From Saccharopolyspora hirsuta (GTDB taxonomy: Bacteria > Actinomycetota > Actinomycetes > Mycobacteriales > Pseudonocardiaceae), in NCBI RefSeq assembly GCF_008630535.1, contig NZ_VWPH01000021.1, positions 38,559 to 102,558 on the forward strand: a DNA stretch of 64,000 nt. Reading direction: 5' to 3'. Positions 42,716 to 51,820 of the stretch are shown here, one piece after another (the stretch's first letter is position 1; every line of letters begins with the position of its first letter). The position numbers were made by a program, and so were the translations under genes. Under the pieces are notes generated by a model. The model was not told where the DNA came from. It did not search any database and saw only the letters and a program-made list of their open reading frames with translations.

Positions 42716-43600
42716 GTGGCGCGAGCGAGCCGCAAGGCGGTCGTCGTGGGGTTCGACCTGTCGGATTCGTCGCAGCGGGCGGTCCGGTGGGCGGCGCGGG
42801 AGGCCTCCAGCCGGCACCGGCCGTTGATGCTCGTGCACGTGCTCGCCTGGCCGTTCCAGGCGGGCACCCCGATCATGGTGCCGGGTGAAGGAGACCTGCG
42901 GGAGCCGATCCGGCAGGTCCTGGAGCAGGAGCTCGCCGTGCTGGTCGCCAGGTGCCGTGAGATCGATGCGGCGCTCGAAGTGCGCAGCGACATGCCGTTC
43001 GGGGATCCGGCCGAGGTGCTCGGGGAGCTGGCGGCCGACGCCGAGATGCTGGTCCTCGGCGGGCCACGACCGGAGACGGAGTTCGTGGTGCTGGGTGCGA
43101 CCTCGGCGGAGTTGCTGACGCGGCGCACCGGCGCCCCGGTCGTCGTGGTCCGCGGTGGTCGGGAGGACCCGGGCACGGCGCCGGTCGTCGTCGGCGTCGA
43201 CGGTTCCGCGTCCAGCACGCTCGCCCTCGGCTTCGCCTACGAGTTCGCCGCACGCCACGGCAGCGAGCTCGTGGCCGTGCACGCCTGGAGCGATCTGTCG
43301 CTGGACCCGTTCGCACGCGTGCAGCAGTGGGAGTTGCCCTGGCACGAGGTGCGCGGTGACGCCGAGGAGGTGCTCGCCGAGGCGCTGGCCGGGTGGGGCG
43401 AGCAGTACCCGGACGTGGCGGTGCGGCGTGCGGTGACCCCGGAGCGGCCGGTTCGAGCGCTGTTCCGCGAAGCGGAGCTGGCGGGTCTGCTGGTCGTGGG
43501 CAGTCATGGTCGGGGGCGAATCCGGCGGGCTCTGCTCGGTTCGGTCAGCCACGCCGTGGTGAACCGCGCCCCCTGCCCCGTCGCGGTCCTGCGGGCCTGA
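42716..43600 (+). CDS. Tandem-domain universal stress protein
   Basis: 294 aa, paralogue of 14491-15378. GTG at 42716 is preferred over ATG 42695 because GGAGGAGG stands just before it and the resulting start (MARASRKAVVVGFDLS) aligns with the paralogue (MVKSVRKPVVVGYDLA). Domain 1 has the same atypical loop (GGPRPETEFVVLGATS), domain 2 a canonical one (GSHGRGRIRRALLGSVS). The shared atypical first loop suggests a structural rather than ATP-binding first domain. Confidence 0.87.
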   Translation: MARASRKAVVVGFDLSDSSQRAVRWAAREASSRHRPLMLVHVLAWPFQAGTPIMVPGEGDLREPIRQVLEQELAVLVARCREIDAALEVRSDMPFGDPAEVLGELAADAEMLVLGGPRPETEFVVLGATSAELLTRRTGAPVVVVRGGREDPGTAPVVVGVDGSASSTLALGFAYEFAARHGSELVAVHAWSDLSLDPFARVQQWELPWHEVRGDAEEVLAEALAGWGEQYPDVAVRRAVTPERPVRALFREAELAGLLVVGSHGRGRIRRALLGSVSHAVVNRAPCPVAVLRA

Positions 43601-43613
43601 CGCCGTGCTGCAG

Positions 43614-43627
43614 GGGCCGATCTGCTT
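43614..43627. promoter_or_regulatory. DosR-type box candidate, degenerate
   Basis: GGGCC-GATC-TGCTT, 80 bp upstream of the DUF3040 gene at 43707. It aligns with the box at 15632-15647 in the paralogous location, but the right arm has drifted. Confidence 0.3.
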
Positions 43628-43706
43628 TGTTGGCCGACTCGCGGTGCGGCAACCCTATCCGCAACGGGTCCGGACTCGCGGGCCGGTTGAGCTCGGAGGA
43701 GGAGCG

Positions 43707-43973
43707 ATGCTTCGACGCCACGAACGGCGCCTTCTCGACGAGATCGAGCGGGAGCTTTGCGCATCGGACCCGGAGTTCGCGCAGAAGATGACGCAGGTGC
43801 GTCCGTTCACGAGGGTTCGGGCGTGGATGACACTTCGCAGAGCGCTGGGGATCGGAGCGGTGTTCCTCGCGGTCCTGTGCCTGATGTTCAACGAGGGAGC
43901 GGAGTTCTTCATCTCCAGCGCGCTCGCCGGAGCACTGTTCGCAAGCGAGGGTTGGAAGATCCAGACCGAATGA
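43707..43973 (+). CDS. DUF3040 small membrane protein
   Basis: 88 aa. MLRRHERRLLDEIERELCAS is the DUF3040 signature; two hydrophobic segments follow (ALGIGAVFLAVLCLMFNEGA and FFISSALAGALFAS). ATG at 43707 with GGAGGAG upstream. Paralogue of 15719-15985; both follow paralogous tandem USP genes, so a USP + DUF3040 block was duplicated. Here no DUF1876 gene follows. The 212 bp after it (43974-44185) show no convincing gene. Confidence 0.82.
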   Translation: MLRRHERRLLDEIERELCASDPEFAQKMTQVRPFTRVRAWMTLRRALGIGAVFLAVLCLMFNEGAEFFISSALAGALFASEGWKIQTE

Positions 43974-44185
43974 CGACGTGCGGTGGTGCGCGGAACCCCT
44001 CGCGACGACCTGGCCTGGCCTCGATGGCCGCCTCCGTCCAGGTAGGACTCGTCGAGCATTCCTCGTTCCGCTTCGGCTGCTGCGCATCAGCGCGATCGAT
44101 GTCGCCGTGAACCGGGCGCCGTCGGTGCAGCTTCGCGAACGTCCGCCGCGCAGGACGGGCGGCGAAGGCGATGAGCTGATCGCGG

Positions 44186-46858
44186 TCATGGCCCGGGACT
44201 GATGCGGACGGCGGTGACCTTGTACTCCGGGCAGCCGGTGGCGGCGTCGGTGTGGGGCGAGGTGAGGTCGTTGATGGCGGCGTCCGGGAAGTGGAAGGCC
44301 GCGAACACCTGGCCGGGCGCCACGTCCCGGGTGAGGCGTGCGGTCAGGGTGGCCCGCCCCCACCGGCTGGTGACCGTCACGTTCGCTCCGTCCACCACGC
44401 GCAGGTGCGCGGCATCGGCGGGGTGGAGTTCGAGCGTTTCGGCGGGCAGCAGCTCGGTGTTCGGCGTGCGGCGGGTCATGGACCCGGTGTTGTAGTGCAC
44501 GAGTCGCCGACCGGTGATCAGGAGGTGCGGGAATTCGCCGTCGGGTTGTTCCCCGGGCGGCAGGTACGGGCGGGCGGCCAGCGCCGCGCGGCCGTCCGGG
44601 GTGGCGAAACCGTCGAGGTGGAGCACCGCCTCGCCCGGCCGATCGGGTGCCCGGCAGGGCCAGTGCAGGGGGCCTTCGGCGTCGAGCCGCTGGTGCGAGA
44701 CACCGGCGAAGACCGGGGTCAGGGAGGCGCATTCGGCGAGCGCCGCGGAGGGGGTGCGGCAGCCGAGGTCGATGCCCATGGCGTTGGCGATGCGGTGCAG
44801 GATGTCGAAGTCGCTGGTCGCGCTCCCCGGTGGTGCGACGGCGGGGCGCACTCGTTGGAAGCGGCGGTCGAAGTTGACGAAGGTGCCGTCCTTCTCCAGG
44901 AACGAGGCGGCGGGGAGGACGACGTCGGCGTGCTCGGCGGTTCGGGACGGGAACACGTCGTGGCAGACCACCAGGTCGCAGGACCGCAGGGCGGCGCGGA
45001 CGTGGGTGGCGTTGGGGTCGCTCTGCACGATGTCCTCGCCGATGACGTGGATCGCCCGCACCTCGCCTGCGATGGCCGCGTCGAACATCTGCGGTATCCG
45101 CAGACCCGGCCGCTCCGGCACCGCGCGGCCCCAGAGAGCCGCGAACCTGTTGCGGACCGCGGGGTCGGTGACGGGCTGGTACCCGGGCAGGACGTCCGGG
45201 AGCGCTCCCATGTCGGAGGCTCCTTGGACGTTGTTCTGCCCGCGCAGCGGCAAGATCCCGCAACAGCCCGGGGTTCCGACTGCGCCGCGGAGGATCGCCA
45301 GGTTGGCCAGGGTGCGCACGCCGTCGGTGCCGTGGGCGTGTTCGGTGATGCCCAGGCCGTAGACGATGACGGGATGGTGCGCTCTCCCGAACAGCCGCGC
45401 GGCGCTGATCAGGTCCGCAGCCCGCACTGCGGCGATCTCGGCGGCGACGTCCGGCGGGTAGTCCTGCACCAGTGCCGCGAGCTCGGCGAAACCCGTGGTG
45501 CGCTGGTCCAGGAAGTCGTGGTCGAGGAGGTCCTCGTCGATCAGCAGGTGGGCGAGTCCGTTGAAGACCGCGACGTTGGAGCCGGGGCTGGCTTGCAGGT
45601 GGACGTCGGCGAGTGCGGCGAGTTCGGTCCGCCGGGGATCCACGACGACCAGGCGCGCGCCGGATAGGACGCGTTGTTTGATGCGGGCTCCGACGACGGG
45701 GTGGGCTTCGGTGGGGTTGGCGCCGGCGAGCAGGATGCAGTCGGTGCGGTCGAGGTCGTCGAGCGGGTTGGTGCCGCCGGCCAGGCCGAAGGAGGCGGTG
45801 AGCCCGGCCGCCGACGGTGCGTGGCACAGGCGGGAGCAGTTGTCGATGTTGTTGGTGCCGATGGCGGTGCGGACGAACTTCTGCGCCAGGTAGTTCTCCT
45901 CGTTGGTCGCCCGCGCGGAGGAGATCACGGCGATGGCGTCCGGGCCGTGCTGCTGCCTGGTCGAGGACAACCGGTCGGCGATCGTGGCGATGGCGTCGTC
46001 CCAGGTGGTTTCGACGAGGTGGCCGTCGCGGCGGACCAGCGGGGTCGTGAGGCGGTCGTCCGCGCGGTGGAACGCGTGCGCGAAGCGGCCCTTGATGCAG
46101 GCGTGGCCGCGGTTGACCGGGGCACCGCGCGCCGGGGTGATCGCGGCGATCTCGCCGTCGCGGACGTGGACGTCGAGGGTGCAGCCGACGCCGCAATAGC
46201 CGCAGGTGGTCGCGGTCGTCGCGGTGGTGGGGCGGGGATCGAGCAGGCCGGGCTCGGACAGGGCGCCGGTGGGGCAGCTGTCCACGCACCCGCCGCAACC
46301 GACGCAGGGCGAGGACACCCACGGTCCGCCGTCGCCGGCGGTGACGACCGCGTCGAAGCCGCGGCCGGTGAGATCGAGGGCGAAGGTGCCTTGGACCTCG
46401 GCGCACATGGCCACGCACCGGCCGCAGGCGATGCACAGGTCGCGGTCGAGCTTGACGTAGGGGTGGGAGTGGTCGACACCCCGGTCGTGCGTGGCGCCGG
46501 AGAAGCTGCTGCCGGTGATGCCGAAGTGGGTGCAGGCCCGGACGAGCTCGCTGCGCTCGGGCGGGACGTCCAGAGCTCGGGCGGGAAGTTCGGAGACGAT
46601 CAGCTCCACCGCGCCCTTGGCGGCCTGCCTGGCGGCGGGATCGTCGAGGTTGACGCGCACGCCTTCGGTGGCGGACGCGGTGCAGGCGGCCACGACGCGC
46701 CCGTCCGCCCGCACCAGGCAGGTCCGGCAGGACCCGCGCGGCGACAGCCGCTCGTCGTGGCAGAGCGCGGGCAGTTCGCGGTTGGCGGCGTGCACGGCGT
46801 CGAGCAAGCTGGCGCCTTCCGGAACGTCCACAGCGGACTCTCCGATGAACACGCGCAT
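44186..46858 (-). CDS. fdhF: Formate dehydrogenase alpha subunit (NAD-linked, Mo/W-bis-MGD)
   Basis: 890 aa. N-terminal 2Fe-2S ferredoxin domain (CHDERLSPRGSCRTC), two 4Fe-4S sites (CIACGRCVAMC and CVGCGGCVDSC), the Mo-domain 4Fe-4S motif CGYCGVGC, then the molybdopterin oxidoreductase core with the metal-ligand Cys345 in SRLCHAPS, and the dinucleotide-binding C-domain (THTD-like end, FHFPDAAINDLTSPHTDAAT). Cys replaces selenocysteine. Start overlaps the NuoEF-fusion stop by one base. Oxidises formate and passes electrons to the flavin subunit. No fdhD or cofactor genes are in the window. Confidence 0.9.
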   Translation of the reverse strand: MRVFIGESAVDVPEGASLLDAVHAANRELPALCHDERLSPRGSCRTCLVRADGRVVAACTASATEGVRVNLDDPAARQAAKGAVELIVSELPARALDVPPERSELVRACTHFGITGSSFSGATHDRGVDHSHPYVKLDRDLCIACGRCVAMCAEVQGTFALDLTGRGFDAVVTAGDGGPWVSSPCVGCGGCVDSCPTGALSEPGLLDPRPTTATTATTCGYCGVGCTLDVHVRDGEIAAITPARGAPVNRGHACIKGRFAHAFHRADDRLTTPLVRRDGHLVETTWDDAIATIADRLSSTRQQHGPDAIAVISSARATNEENYLAQKFVRTAIGTNNIDNCSRLCHAPSAAGLTASFGLAGGTNPLDDLDRTDCILLAGANPTEAHPVVGARIKQRVLSGARLVVVDPRRTELAALADVHLQASPGSNVAVFNGLAHLLIDEDLLDHDFLDQRTTGFAELAALVQDYPPDVAAEIAAVRAADLISAARLFGRAHHPVIVYGLGITEHAHGTDGVRTLANLAILRGAVGTPGCCGILPLRGQNNVQGASDMGALPDVLPGYQPVTDPAVRNRFAALWGRAVPERPGLRIPQMFDAAIAGEVRAIHVIGEDIVQSDPNATHVRAALRSCDLVVCHDVFPSRTAEHADVVLPAASFLEKDGTFVNFDRRFQRVRPAVAPPGSATSDFDILHRIANAMGIDLGCRTPSAALAECASLTPVFAGVSHQRLDAEGPLHWPCRAPDRPGEAVLHLDGFATPDGRAALAARPYLPPGEQPDGEFPHLLITGRRLVHYNTGSMTRRTPNTELLPAETLELHPADAAHLRVVDGANVTVTSRWGRATLTARLTRDVAPGQVFAAFHFPDAAINDLTSPHTDAATGCPEYKVTAVRISPGP

Positions 46859-48540
46859 CAGGCATCTCCCGAGGTGAGCTCGTCCCGGTAGACGCGCAGC
46901 AGGCTGCGCACCGCTGCGGGCACGCCCCGGCCGAAGGCGCACAGGCTTCCGGTGGACATCACGTCCAGCAACTTCTCGTGCTGCGCGAGGATCTGTTCAG
47001 AGCTGGTGGGGAATCTCGCGGCCAGCTCCCGGCCGCGGCGTGTCCCGACGCGGCACGGGGTGCACGCGCCGCAGCTCTCGGCCGCGGCGAAGCTCCACAC
47101 GTGCCGGAGCAGCTCCCGCGCGGTGATCTGGTCGTCGATGGCGACGAGACTGCCGTGCCCGAGCGCCACACCGGCCTCGGCGAGCGCGGTGGCGAGCAGT
47201 GGGACGTCCAGGTCGTCGGGGGAGAGGAAGCCCCCGAGGGGACCGCCGACCTGCAGGGCTCGCAGTCGGTAGCCGGGCTTGAGGCCGCCGCCCAGGGTCT
47301 CGACGATGTAGCGCAGCGGGACGCCGAACTCGACCTCGTACACACCGGGGTGCCGGAATCGCTGGCTCAGGCAGACGAGCTTGGTGCCGGTTTCGATCCG
47401 GTTGCCGAGCTCGGCGTAGCTGGTGCCGCCGTGGCGTAGCACCCACGGCACCGCGGCGAGGGTTTCGACGTTGTTCACCGCAGTGGGGTGGCCGATCAGG
47501 CCGGACTCGGTCGGGTAAGGCGGCCGTGGCCGGACACTGCCGCGCAGCCCCTGCAGGGCGTGCAGCAGAGCGGTCTCCTCTCCCGCGACGTAGGAACCGG
47601 CGCCCTGCACGACGTCGACGTCGAAGTCGAATGACGAGCCGTGCACACCGCGCCCCAGGTGTCCTGCGGCGCGTGCGGCTTCGACCGCGGCCTGCATCCG
47701 TGCGAGGGCGACCGGGTACTCGGAACGCACGAACACCACACCCCGGCTTGCGCCCGTCGCGAAGCCTGCAAGCGCCAGTCCTTCGAGGACGCGATCGGGA
47801 TCGCTCTCCATCAGCAGCCGGTCGCAGAACGAACCAGGGTCGCCCTCGTCGCCGTTGGCCACCACGAACCTCGGTGACCGCCCGTTGGCGGCGGCCTGCC
47901 ACTTGTCGACCACCGGGAACTCAGCGCCGCCTCGACCCCGCAGCCCCGCCAACGCCACTTCGGCGCGAACCGCGGCGGGAGATCCATCGGTCACCACGCG
48001 CGGCCACACCTGCCAGGAGCGCTCCGCCTCCGTCAGCCCGGCGAGCACCACGGCGTCGCGGCTGGCCACGTGGTAGGGGACCGCCGGTGCCGCCGCCGGA
48101 TGCTCGGCGGACAACAACCGCTCGCCGAGATCAGGACCGGTGATCGGGGTGTGCCCGTCCAGCGCGGTCGGGGAGGCGTAGCAGTAACCGAGGCAGTACG
48201 CCCCGGCCAGCGACACCGAGCCGTCCGCGCTGATGCGCCCGGGCGCGACGCCCAGCGCCGCCTCCGCGAGCGGCGCGGTGTGATCCCCCGCCGAGACGAA
48301 GCACGAGGTTCCCACGCAGATCCGCACGTGCCGGGTGCCGTGCGCCCCGGCGAAGTCCGCGTAGAACCCGGCAGCACCGGTCACCGCCGCCACCGGGCAC
48401 CGGAACTCCTCGGCGATGGTGCGCAGATCCTCCCGGTCGACCCGGCCGCTGTGCGCCACGGCGTCGTGCAGCCGTTGGAGCAGCCCGGTTTCGCCGCGCC
48501 CGAAACGCCGCTCCCATTCGACGAACGCATCTCGTCCCAT
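46858..48540 (-). CDS. NuoE-NuoF fusion: NADH/FMN diaphorase subunit of formate dehydrogenase
   Basis: 560 aa. Residues about 1-150 are a NuoE-type thioredoxin-like 2Fe-2S domain (VGTSCFVSAGD, GAYCLGYC ligands). Residues about 165-555 are NuoF: FMN/NADH-binding GLRGRGGAEFPVVDKW, NGDEGDPGSF, and the 4Fe-4S motif ESCGACTPCRVGT with a later Cys (GSLCAFGRG). With the alpha subunit it forms a soluble NAD-reducing formate dehydrogenase like FdsGB-FdsA, here with G and B fused. It lies 28 bp after a USP gene on the same strand, probably one operon. Confidence 0.9.
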   Translation of the reverse strand: MGRDAFVEWERRFGRGETGLLQRLHDAVAHSGRVDREDLRTIAEEFRCPVAAVTGAAGFYADFAGAHGTRHVRICVGTSCFVSAGDHTAPLAEAALGVAPGRISADGSVSLAGAYCLGYCYASPTALDGHTPITGPDLGERLLSAEHPAAAPAVPYHVASRDAVVLAGLTEAERSWQVWPRVVTDGSPAAVRAEVALAGLRGRGGAEFPVVDKWQAAANGRSPRFVVANGDEGDPGSFCDRLLMESDPDRVLEGLALAGFATGASRGVVFVRSEYPVALARMQAAVEAARAAGHLGRGVHGSSFDFDVDVVQGAGSYVAGEETALLHALQGLRGSVRPRPPYPTESGLIGHPTAVNNVETLAAVPWVLRHGGTSYAELGNRIETGTKLVCLSQRFRHPGVYEVEFGVPLRYIVETLGGGLKPGYRLRALQVGGPLGGFLSPDDLDVPLLATALAEAGVALGHGSLVAIDDQITARELLRHVWSFAAAESCGACTPCRVGTRRGRELAARFPTSSEQILAQHEKLLDVMSTGSLCAFGRGVPAAVRSLLRVYRDELTSGDA

Positions 48541-48568
48541 ACCTCATCCCTCACCGTTGAGCAGGTGA

Positions 48569-49387
48569 TCAGCCGGGGACCACCGCCACCGGGCAGGGCG
48601 CGTGGTGCAGCACGCCCCGGGCGACCGAGCCCACCAGCAAACCGGTGAAGCCGCCGACCCCGCGGTGGCCGACCACGAGCAGCTGCGCCTGGTCCGCGGC
48701 CTCCCTCAGCGCCTGCACCGGCGGAACGTTCGACACGACTCGGCGCACCAAGACGTCCGGGAAGTCCCCGGCGCAGGCAGACACCTGATCGGCGAGGCTC
48801 TGCTCGGCGGCTTCGACGAGTTCGTCGCGGTCTGGATGGTCGTAGGGGCCGGGGATGAAGTAGGCGTTCGGCAGCGCCTGCACCGCGATCAGCTCGCTGC
48901 GGCGCCGCGCAGCGGCGCCGAAGGCGAAGCGCAACGCCGCTCGGCTCCCGGTCGAGCTGTCGATCCCGACGACGACGGGTCCGGATGTCGGCGTGGAAGT
49001 GCCCGGCACGACGACCACCGGGGAGGCCGCGTGGGTGGCCACCGCAGCGCTGGTGGAACCCAGCAGCGTCTCCTTGAACGCGCCCTGCCCGCGAGACCCC
49101 ACCACGACCAGGAGCGCGGAGGCCGACCGGTGCACCAGCTCCTCCGCGGGGTGCCCCAGGCTGACCTCGTCGGTGATCTCCAGCCCGGGCACGGCCTGCC
49201 GGCAGCTGCTGCTGATGTCGTGCACCACCGCCTTGGCGTGCGGCTCGCGGGCGGGGTCGTTGTTGACCAGGACCAGGTGCAACGGGGCTGACAGCAGGAC
49301 GGCTTCGCCGGCCGCCCACAACGCCGCTCGCAAGGACGGTTCGGAGCCGTCCACCCCGACCACGACCGACTGCTTCGCCCGTGCCAT
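48569..49387 (-). CDS. Tandem-domain universal stress protein
   Basis: 272 aa. Both ATP loops canonical: GSRGQGAFKETLLGSTS and GHRGVGGFTGLLVGSVA. Starts MARAKQSVVVGVDGSEPSLR; ATG at 49387. First gene of the USP / NuoEF / formate dehydrogenase operon and divergent from the second acyl-CoA synthetase gene; the best operator of the window (49447-49464) lies between them. Confidence 0.88.
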   Translation of the reverse strand: MARAKQSVVVGVDGSEPSLRAALWAAGEAVLLSAPLHLVLVNNDPAREPHAKAVVHDISSSCRQAVPGLEITDEVSLGHPAEELVHRSASALLVVVGSRGQGAFKETLLGSTSAAVATHAASPVVVVPGTSTPTSGPVVVGIDSSTGSRAALRFAFGAAARRRSELIAVQALPNAYFIPGPYDHPDRDELVEAAEQSLADQVSACAGDFPDVLVRRVVSNVPPVQALREAADQAQLLVVGHRGVGGFTGLLVGSVARGVLHHAPCPVAVVPG

Positions 49388-49446
49388 CCGCGCCCCCACC
49401 AAGCTGGTACGACACACCACGCTGCCAACCGCGGTCGCAGTGCTGA

Positions 49447-49464
49447 TAGGGCCGATGGGCCCTA
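49447..49464. promoter_or_regulatory. Perfect DosR-type palindrome TAGGGCC-GATG-GGCCCTA
   Basis: Seven-base arms TAGGGCC and GGCCCTA match exactly around a 4-bp spacer. It is 65 bp from the acyl-CoA synthetase GTG (49529) and 60 bp from the divergent USP start (49387), so it can act on both. The 5-4-5 core equals the geometry of the mycobacterial DosR box (GGGAC-N4-GTCCC). Confidence 0.6.
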
Positions 49465-49528
49465 CCGCCGCCGTCCGGGCGGTGTCCTGCTCACGAGTGC
49501 GGGAACTCGCGTGAGAGGAGCCGGTCTG

Positions 49529-51790
49529 GTGTCGAGGGACAGCGGTGCGCAGCACTGCCCTGACGTGCGCGTGGTGTTGGCCCTGGGTGCGTTCTACCAG
49601 GTCAAGCTCGCGCTGGACGGCGGGGAGCCGTACTACGCCAAGGTCAGCGACCGCGAGCGGGTCGCCGACGTCGCCAGCCTGCGACGGGTGCTCTGCCCCT
49701 CCTCGGTAGCCGTGATCGGTGCGAGCCGCCGAGCTGCGTCCGTCGGTAACGCGGTGCTGCGCAACATCCTCGACGGCGGCTACACCGGGGTGGTCTACGC
49801 GGTCAACCGGCATGGCGGGAACATCCGCGGACTGACGGCTTTCAGGTCGGTGACCGACCTCCCGGAACCGCCGGAGCTGGCGGTGCTGTGCGTGCCCGCC
49901 GAGCACATCGCGGAGGTGGCGGAGGACTGCGGGCACCGCGGTGTGCGAGCGCTGGTCGTGGTGACTGCGGGGATAACCGGTCAACCAGCGATCGCTGAGG
50001 GACTCGTCACCGCGGTGCGGCGCTGGGGAATGCGGTTGCTGGGCCCCAACTGCCTCGGCGTCGTCAACTCCGACCCGGCTGTGCGGCTCGACGCGACCTT
50101 CAGCGCTGCGGGAATCCCGGAAGACGGGGTGGGGATCGCCACGCAGTCCGGCGGTGTGGGCATCGCGCTGCTGGAGCGGCTGGACGCCCTGGGCCTCGGG
50201 GTGTCCACCTTGGTGTCCACGGGGGACAAGTTCGACGTGAGCGGCAACGACATGCTGCTGTGGTGGGAACGCGACGACCGGACCCGCGCAGGGGGGCTGT
50301 ACTTGGAATCCTTCGGGAATCCGCGGAAGTTCTCCTGGCTGGCAAGGCGTTTCAGCTGTCGCAAGCCGTTGATCGTGCTGCGCAGCGGAGCCAGTCCCAT
50401 CGCTCAGCAAGCCGCCCGTTCGCACACCGCCGCGGCCGTGACCCCGAGCAGCACCCGAGACGCGTTGCTGAGGCAGACTGGCGCGATCGGCGTCGACGAC
50501 CTGGAAGAGCTCCTGGCCGTTCTCGGTTTGCTCAGCTGGCAGCGCCTCCCGGCCGGACGACGTGTTGCCGTGGTCAGCAACGCCGGTGGCCTCGGCGTGC
50601 TCGCGGCGGACGCTTGCGCCCAAGCAGGACTGGAGTTCTCGGTGCTGCAGCGGGCAGCACCCGAACTCGCCGCGCTGTTGCCGGACCAGGCCAGCCTGCG
50701 CAATCCGGTCGACACCACCGCCGCGATCGACGCCGCCACGTTCGGCCGCAGCGTGGAGATCGTGCTGCGTGACCCGGCTGCGGACGCGGTGGTCGTCCCG
50801 GTGCTGCAGACCGCGGTCAGCGACCCGGCTGCGGCCGTCGCCGACACCGTCGCCCGCGCACGAGCGGACGGCTGCGACAAGCCGGTGCTCGCAGTGCGCG
50901 CGGGACAGCCGGAGACGTTGACCTCGCTCGCCGCCGGGCATGCCCGAGTACCGGTGTTCTCCGATCCCACGCTCGCCGCGCGAGCCCTGGCCGCCGTTGC
51001 CGCGTACGCCAGCTGGTTGGCGCGCCCACGAGGCGCGGTCCCGAATCTCGCGCACATCGATGCGGTTGCTGCGCGCGATCTGGTGGCGACCGCGTTGGAG
51101 CAGATGCCCGAGGGCGGTTGGGCGGGCCCTGAAACCGTGCAGGCGCTCATCTCGTCCTTCGGCCTGTCCGCAGTGCCGTCGAGGGTGTGCACCACGGAGG
51201 ACGCGGCTCTCGCGGCGTTCCGCGAGCTGGGTGGCAGTGTCGTGCTGAAGGTCTGGGCGGAGGGACTGCTCCACAAGGCCAGATCTGGCGGAGTCGTGCT
51301 CGCGGTGGCCACGGTGGCCGACCTCCGCGCGGGCTGGACCCGCCTGCGGGCGCGCTTCGGCACCGCGTTTCGCGGGGTCGTCATGCAGCCCATGGTCGAG
51401 CCGGGACGGGAGTTCCTGGTCGGGGTGCTCAACGAGCCCGCGTTCGGCCCGATGGTCGTCGTCGGCCTCGGCGGCACAGACACCGACCTGTTCGCCGACC
51501 GCAGCCGACGACTCGTGCCGCTGACGACCCGCGATGCCACCGAGATGCTCCACGAGCTGCGCGCCGCACCCCAACTGTTCGGCCCCCAGGCCGACGAACC
51601 GCTGAGCACCGACGCCGTGGTCGACGTGCTGCTGCGGACCGCGCGGATGGCCGAACTGCTGCCCGAGATCGCCGAGGTCGACCTGAACCCGGTAATCGTC
51701 GCGGAGCGGGGAGCGCACATCCCCGACGCGCGCATCCGCCTGGAACCGCGCGAACCCGACGACCCGCTGATCCGCAAGCTGCGGCTGTGA
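49529..51790 (+). CDS. ADP-forming acyl-CoA synthetase, GNAT domain deleted
   Basis: 753 aa, paralogue of 20463-23156 throughout the CoA-binding, ligase (SHTAAAVTP, His299) and ATP-grasp parts (GLGGTDTDLFADRSRRLVPL near the end). The N-terminal GNAT is missing: VVLALGAF is joined directly to YQVKLALDGGEPYYAK, two segments about 75 codons apart in the paralogue, so an internal in-frame deletion removed the domain core. GTG at 49529 shares the GAGAGGAGCCGGTC leader with the paralogue. Probably makes acetate and ATP from acetyl-CoA. Confidence 0.85.
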   Translation: MSRDSGAQHCPDVRVVLALGAFYQVKLALDGGEPYYAKVSDRERVADVASLRRVLCPSSVAVIGASRRAASVGNAVLRNILDGGYTGVVYAVNRHGGNIRGLTAFRSVTDLPEPPELAVLCVPAEHIAEVAEDCGHRGVRALVVVTAGITGQPAIAEGLVTAVRRWGMRLLGPNCLGVVNSDPAVRLDATFSAAGIPEDGVGIATQSGGVGIALLERLDALGLGVSTLVSTGDKFDVSGNDMLLWWERDDRTRAGGLYLESFGNPRKFSWLARRFSCRKPLIVLRSGASPIAQQAARSHTAAAVTPSSTRDALLRQTGAIGVDDLEELLAVLGLLSWQRLPAGRRVAVVSNAGGLGVLAADACAQAGLEFSVLQRAAPELAALLPDQASLRNPVDTTAAIDAATFGRSVEIVLRDPAADAVVVPVLQTAVSDPAAAVADTVARARADGCDKPVLAVRAGQPETLTSLAAGHARVPVFSDPTLAARALAAVAAYASWLARPRGAVPNLAHIDAVAARDLVATALEQMPEGGWAGPETVQALISSFGLSAVPSRVCTTEDAALAAFRELGGSVVLKVWAEGLLHKARSGGVVLAVATVADLRAGWTRLRARFGTAFRGVVMQPMVEPGREFLVGVLNEPAFGPMVVVGLGGTDTDLFADRSRRLVPLTTRDATEMLHELRAAPQLFGPQADEPLSTDAVVDVLLRTARMAELLPEIAEVDLNPVIVAERGAHIPDARIRLEPREPDDPLIRKLRL

Positions 51791-51820
51791 CCGGTCGGGG
51801 CGCCACCAGCGAGGAGAGCC

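Noticed and set aside
44202..45667. Long plus-strand frames over the formate dehydrogenase gene
   Set aside because: Antisense, no recognisable domain.
43545..46865. 1106-codon minus-strand frame
   Set aside because: Shadow frame of the formate dehydrogenase; Arg/Pro-rich without the Cys motifs present in the true frame.
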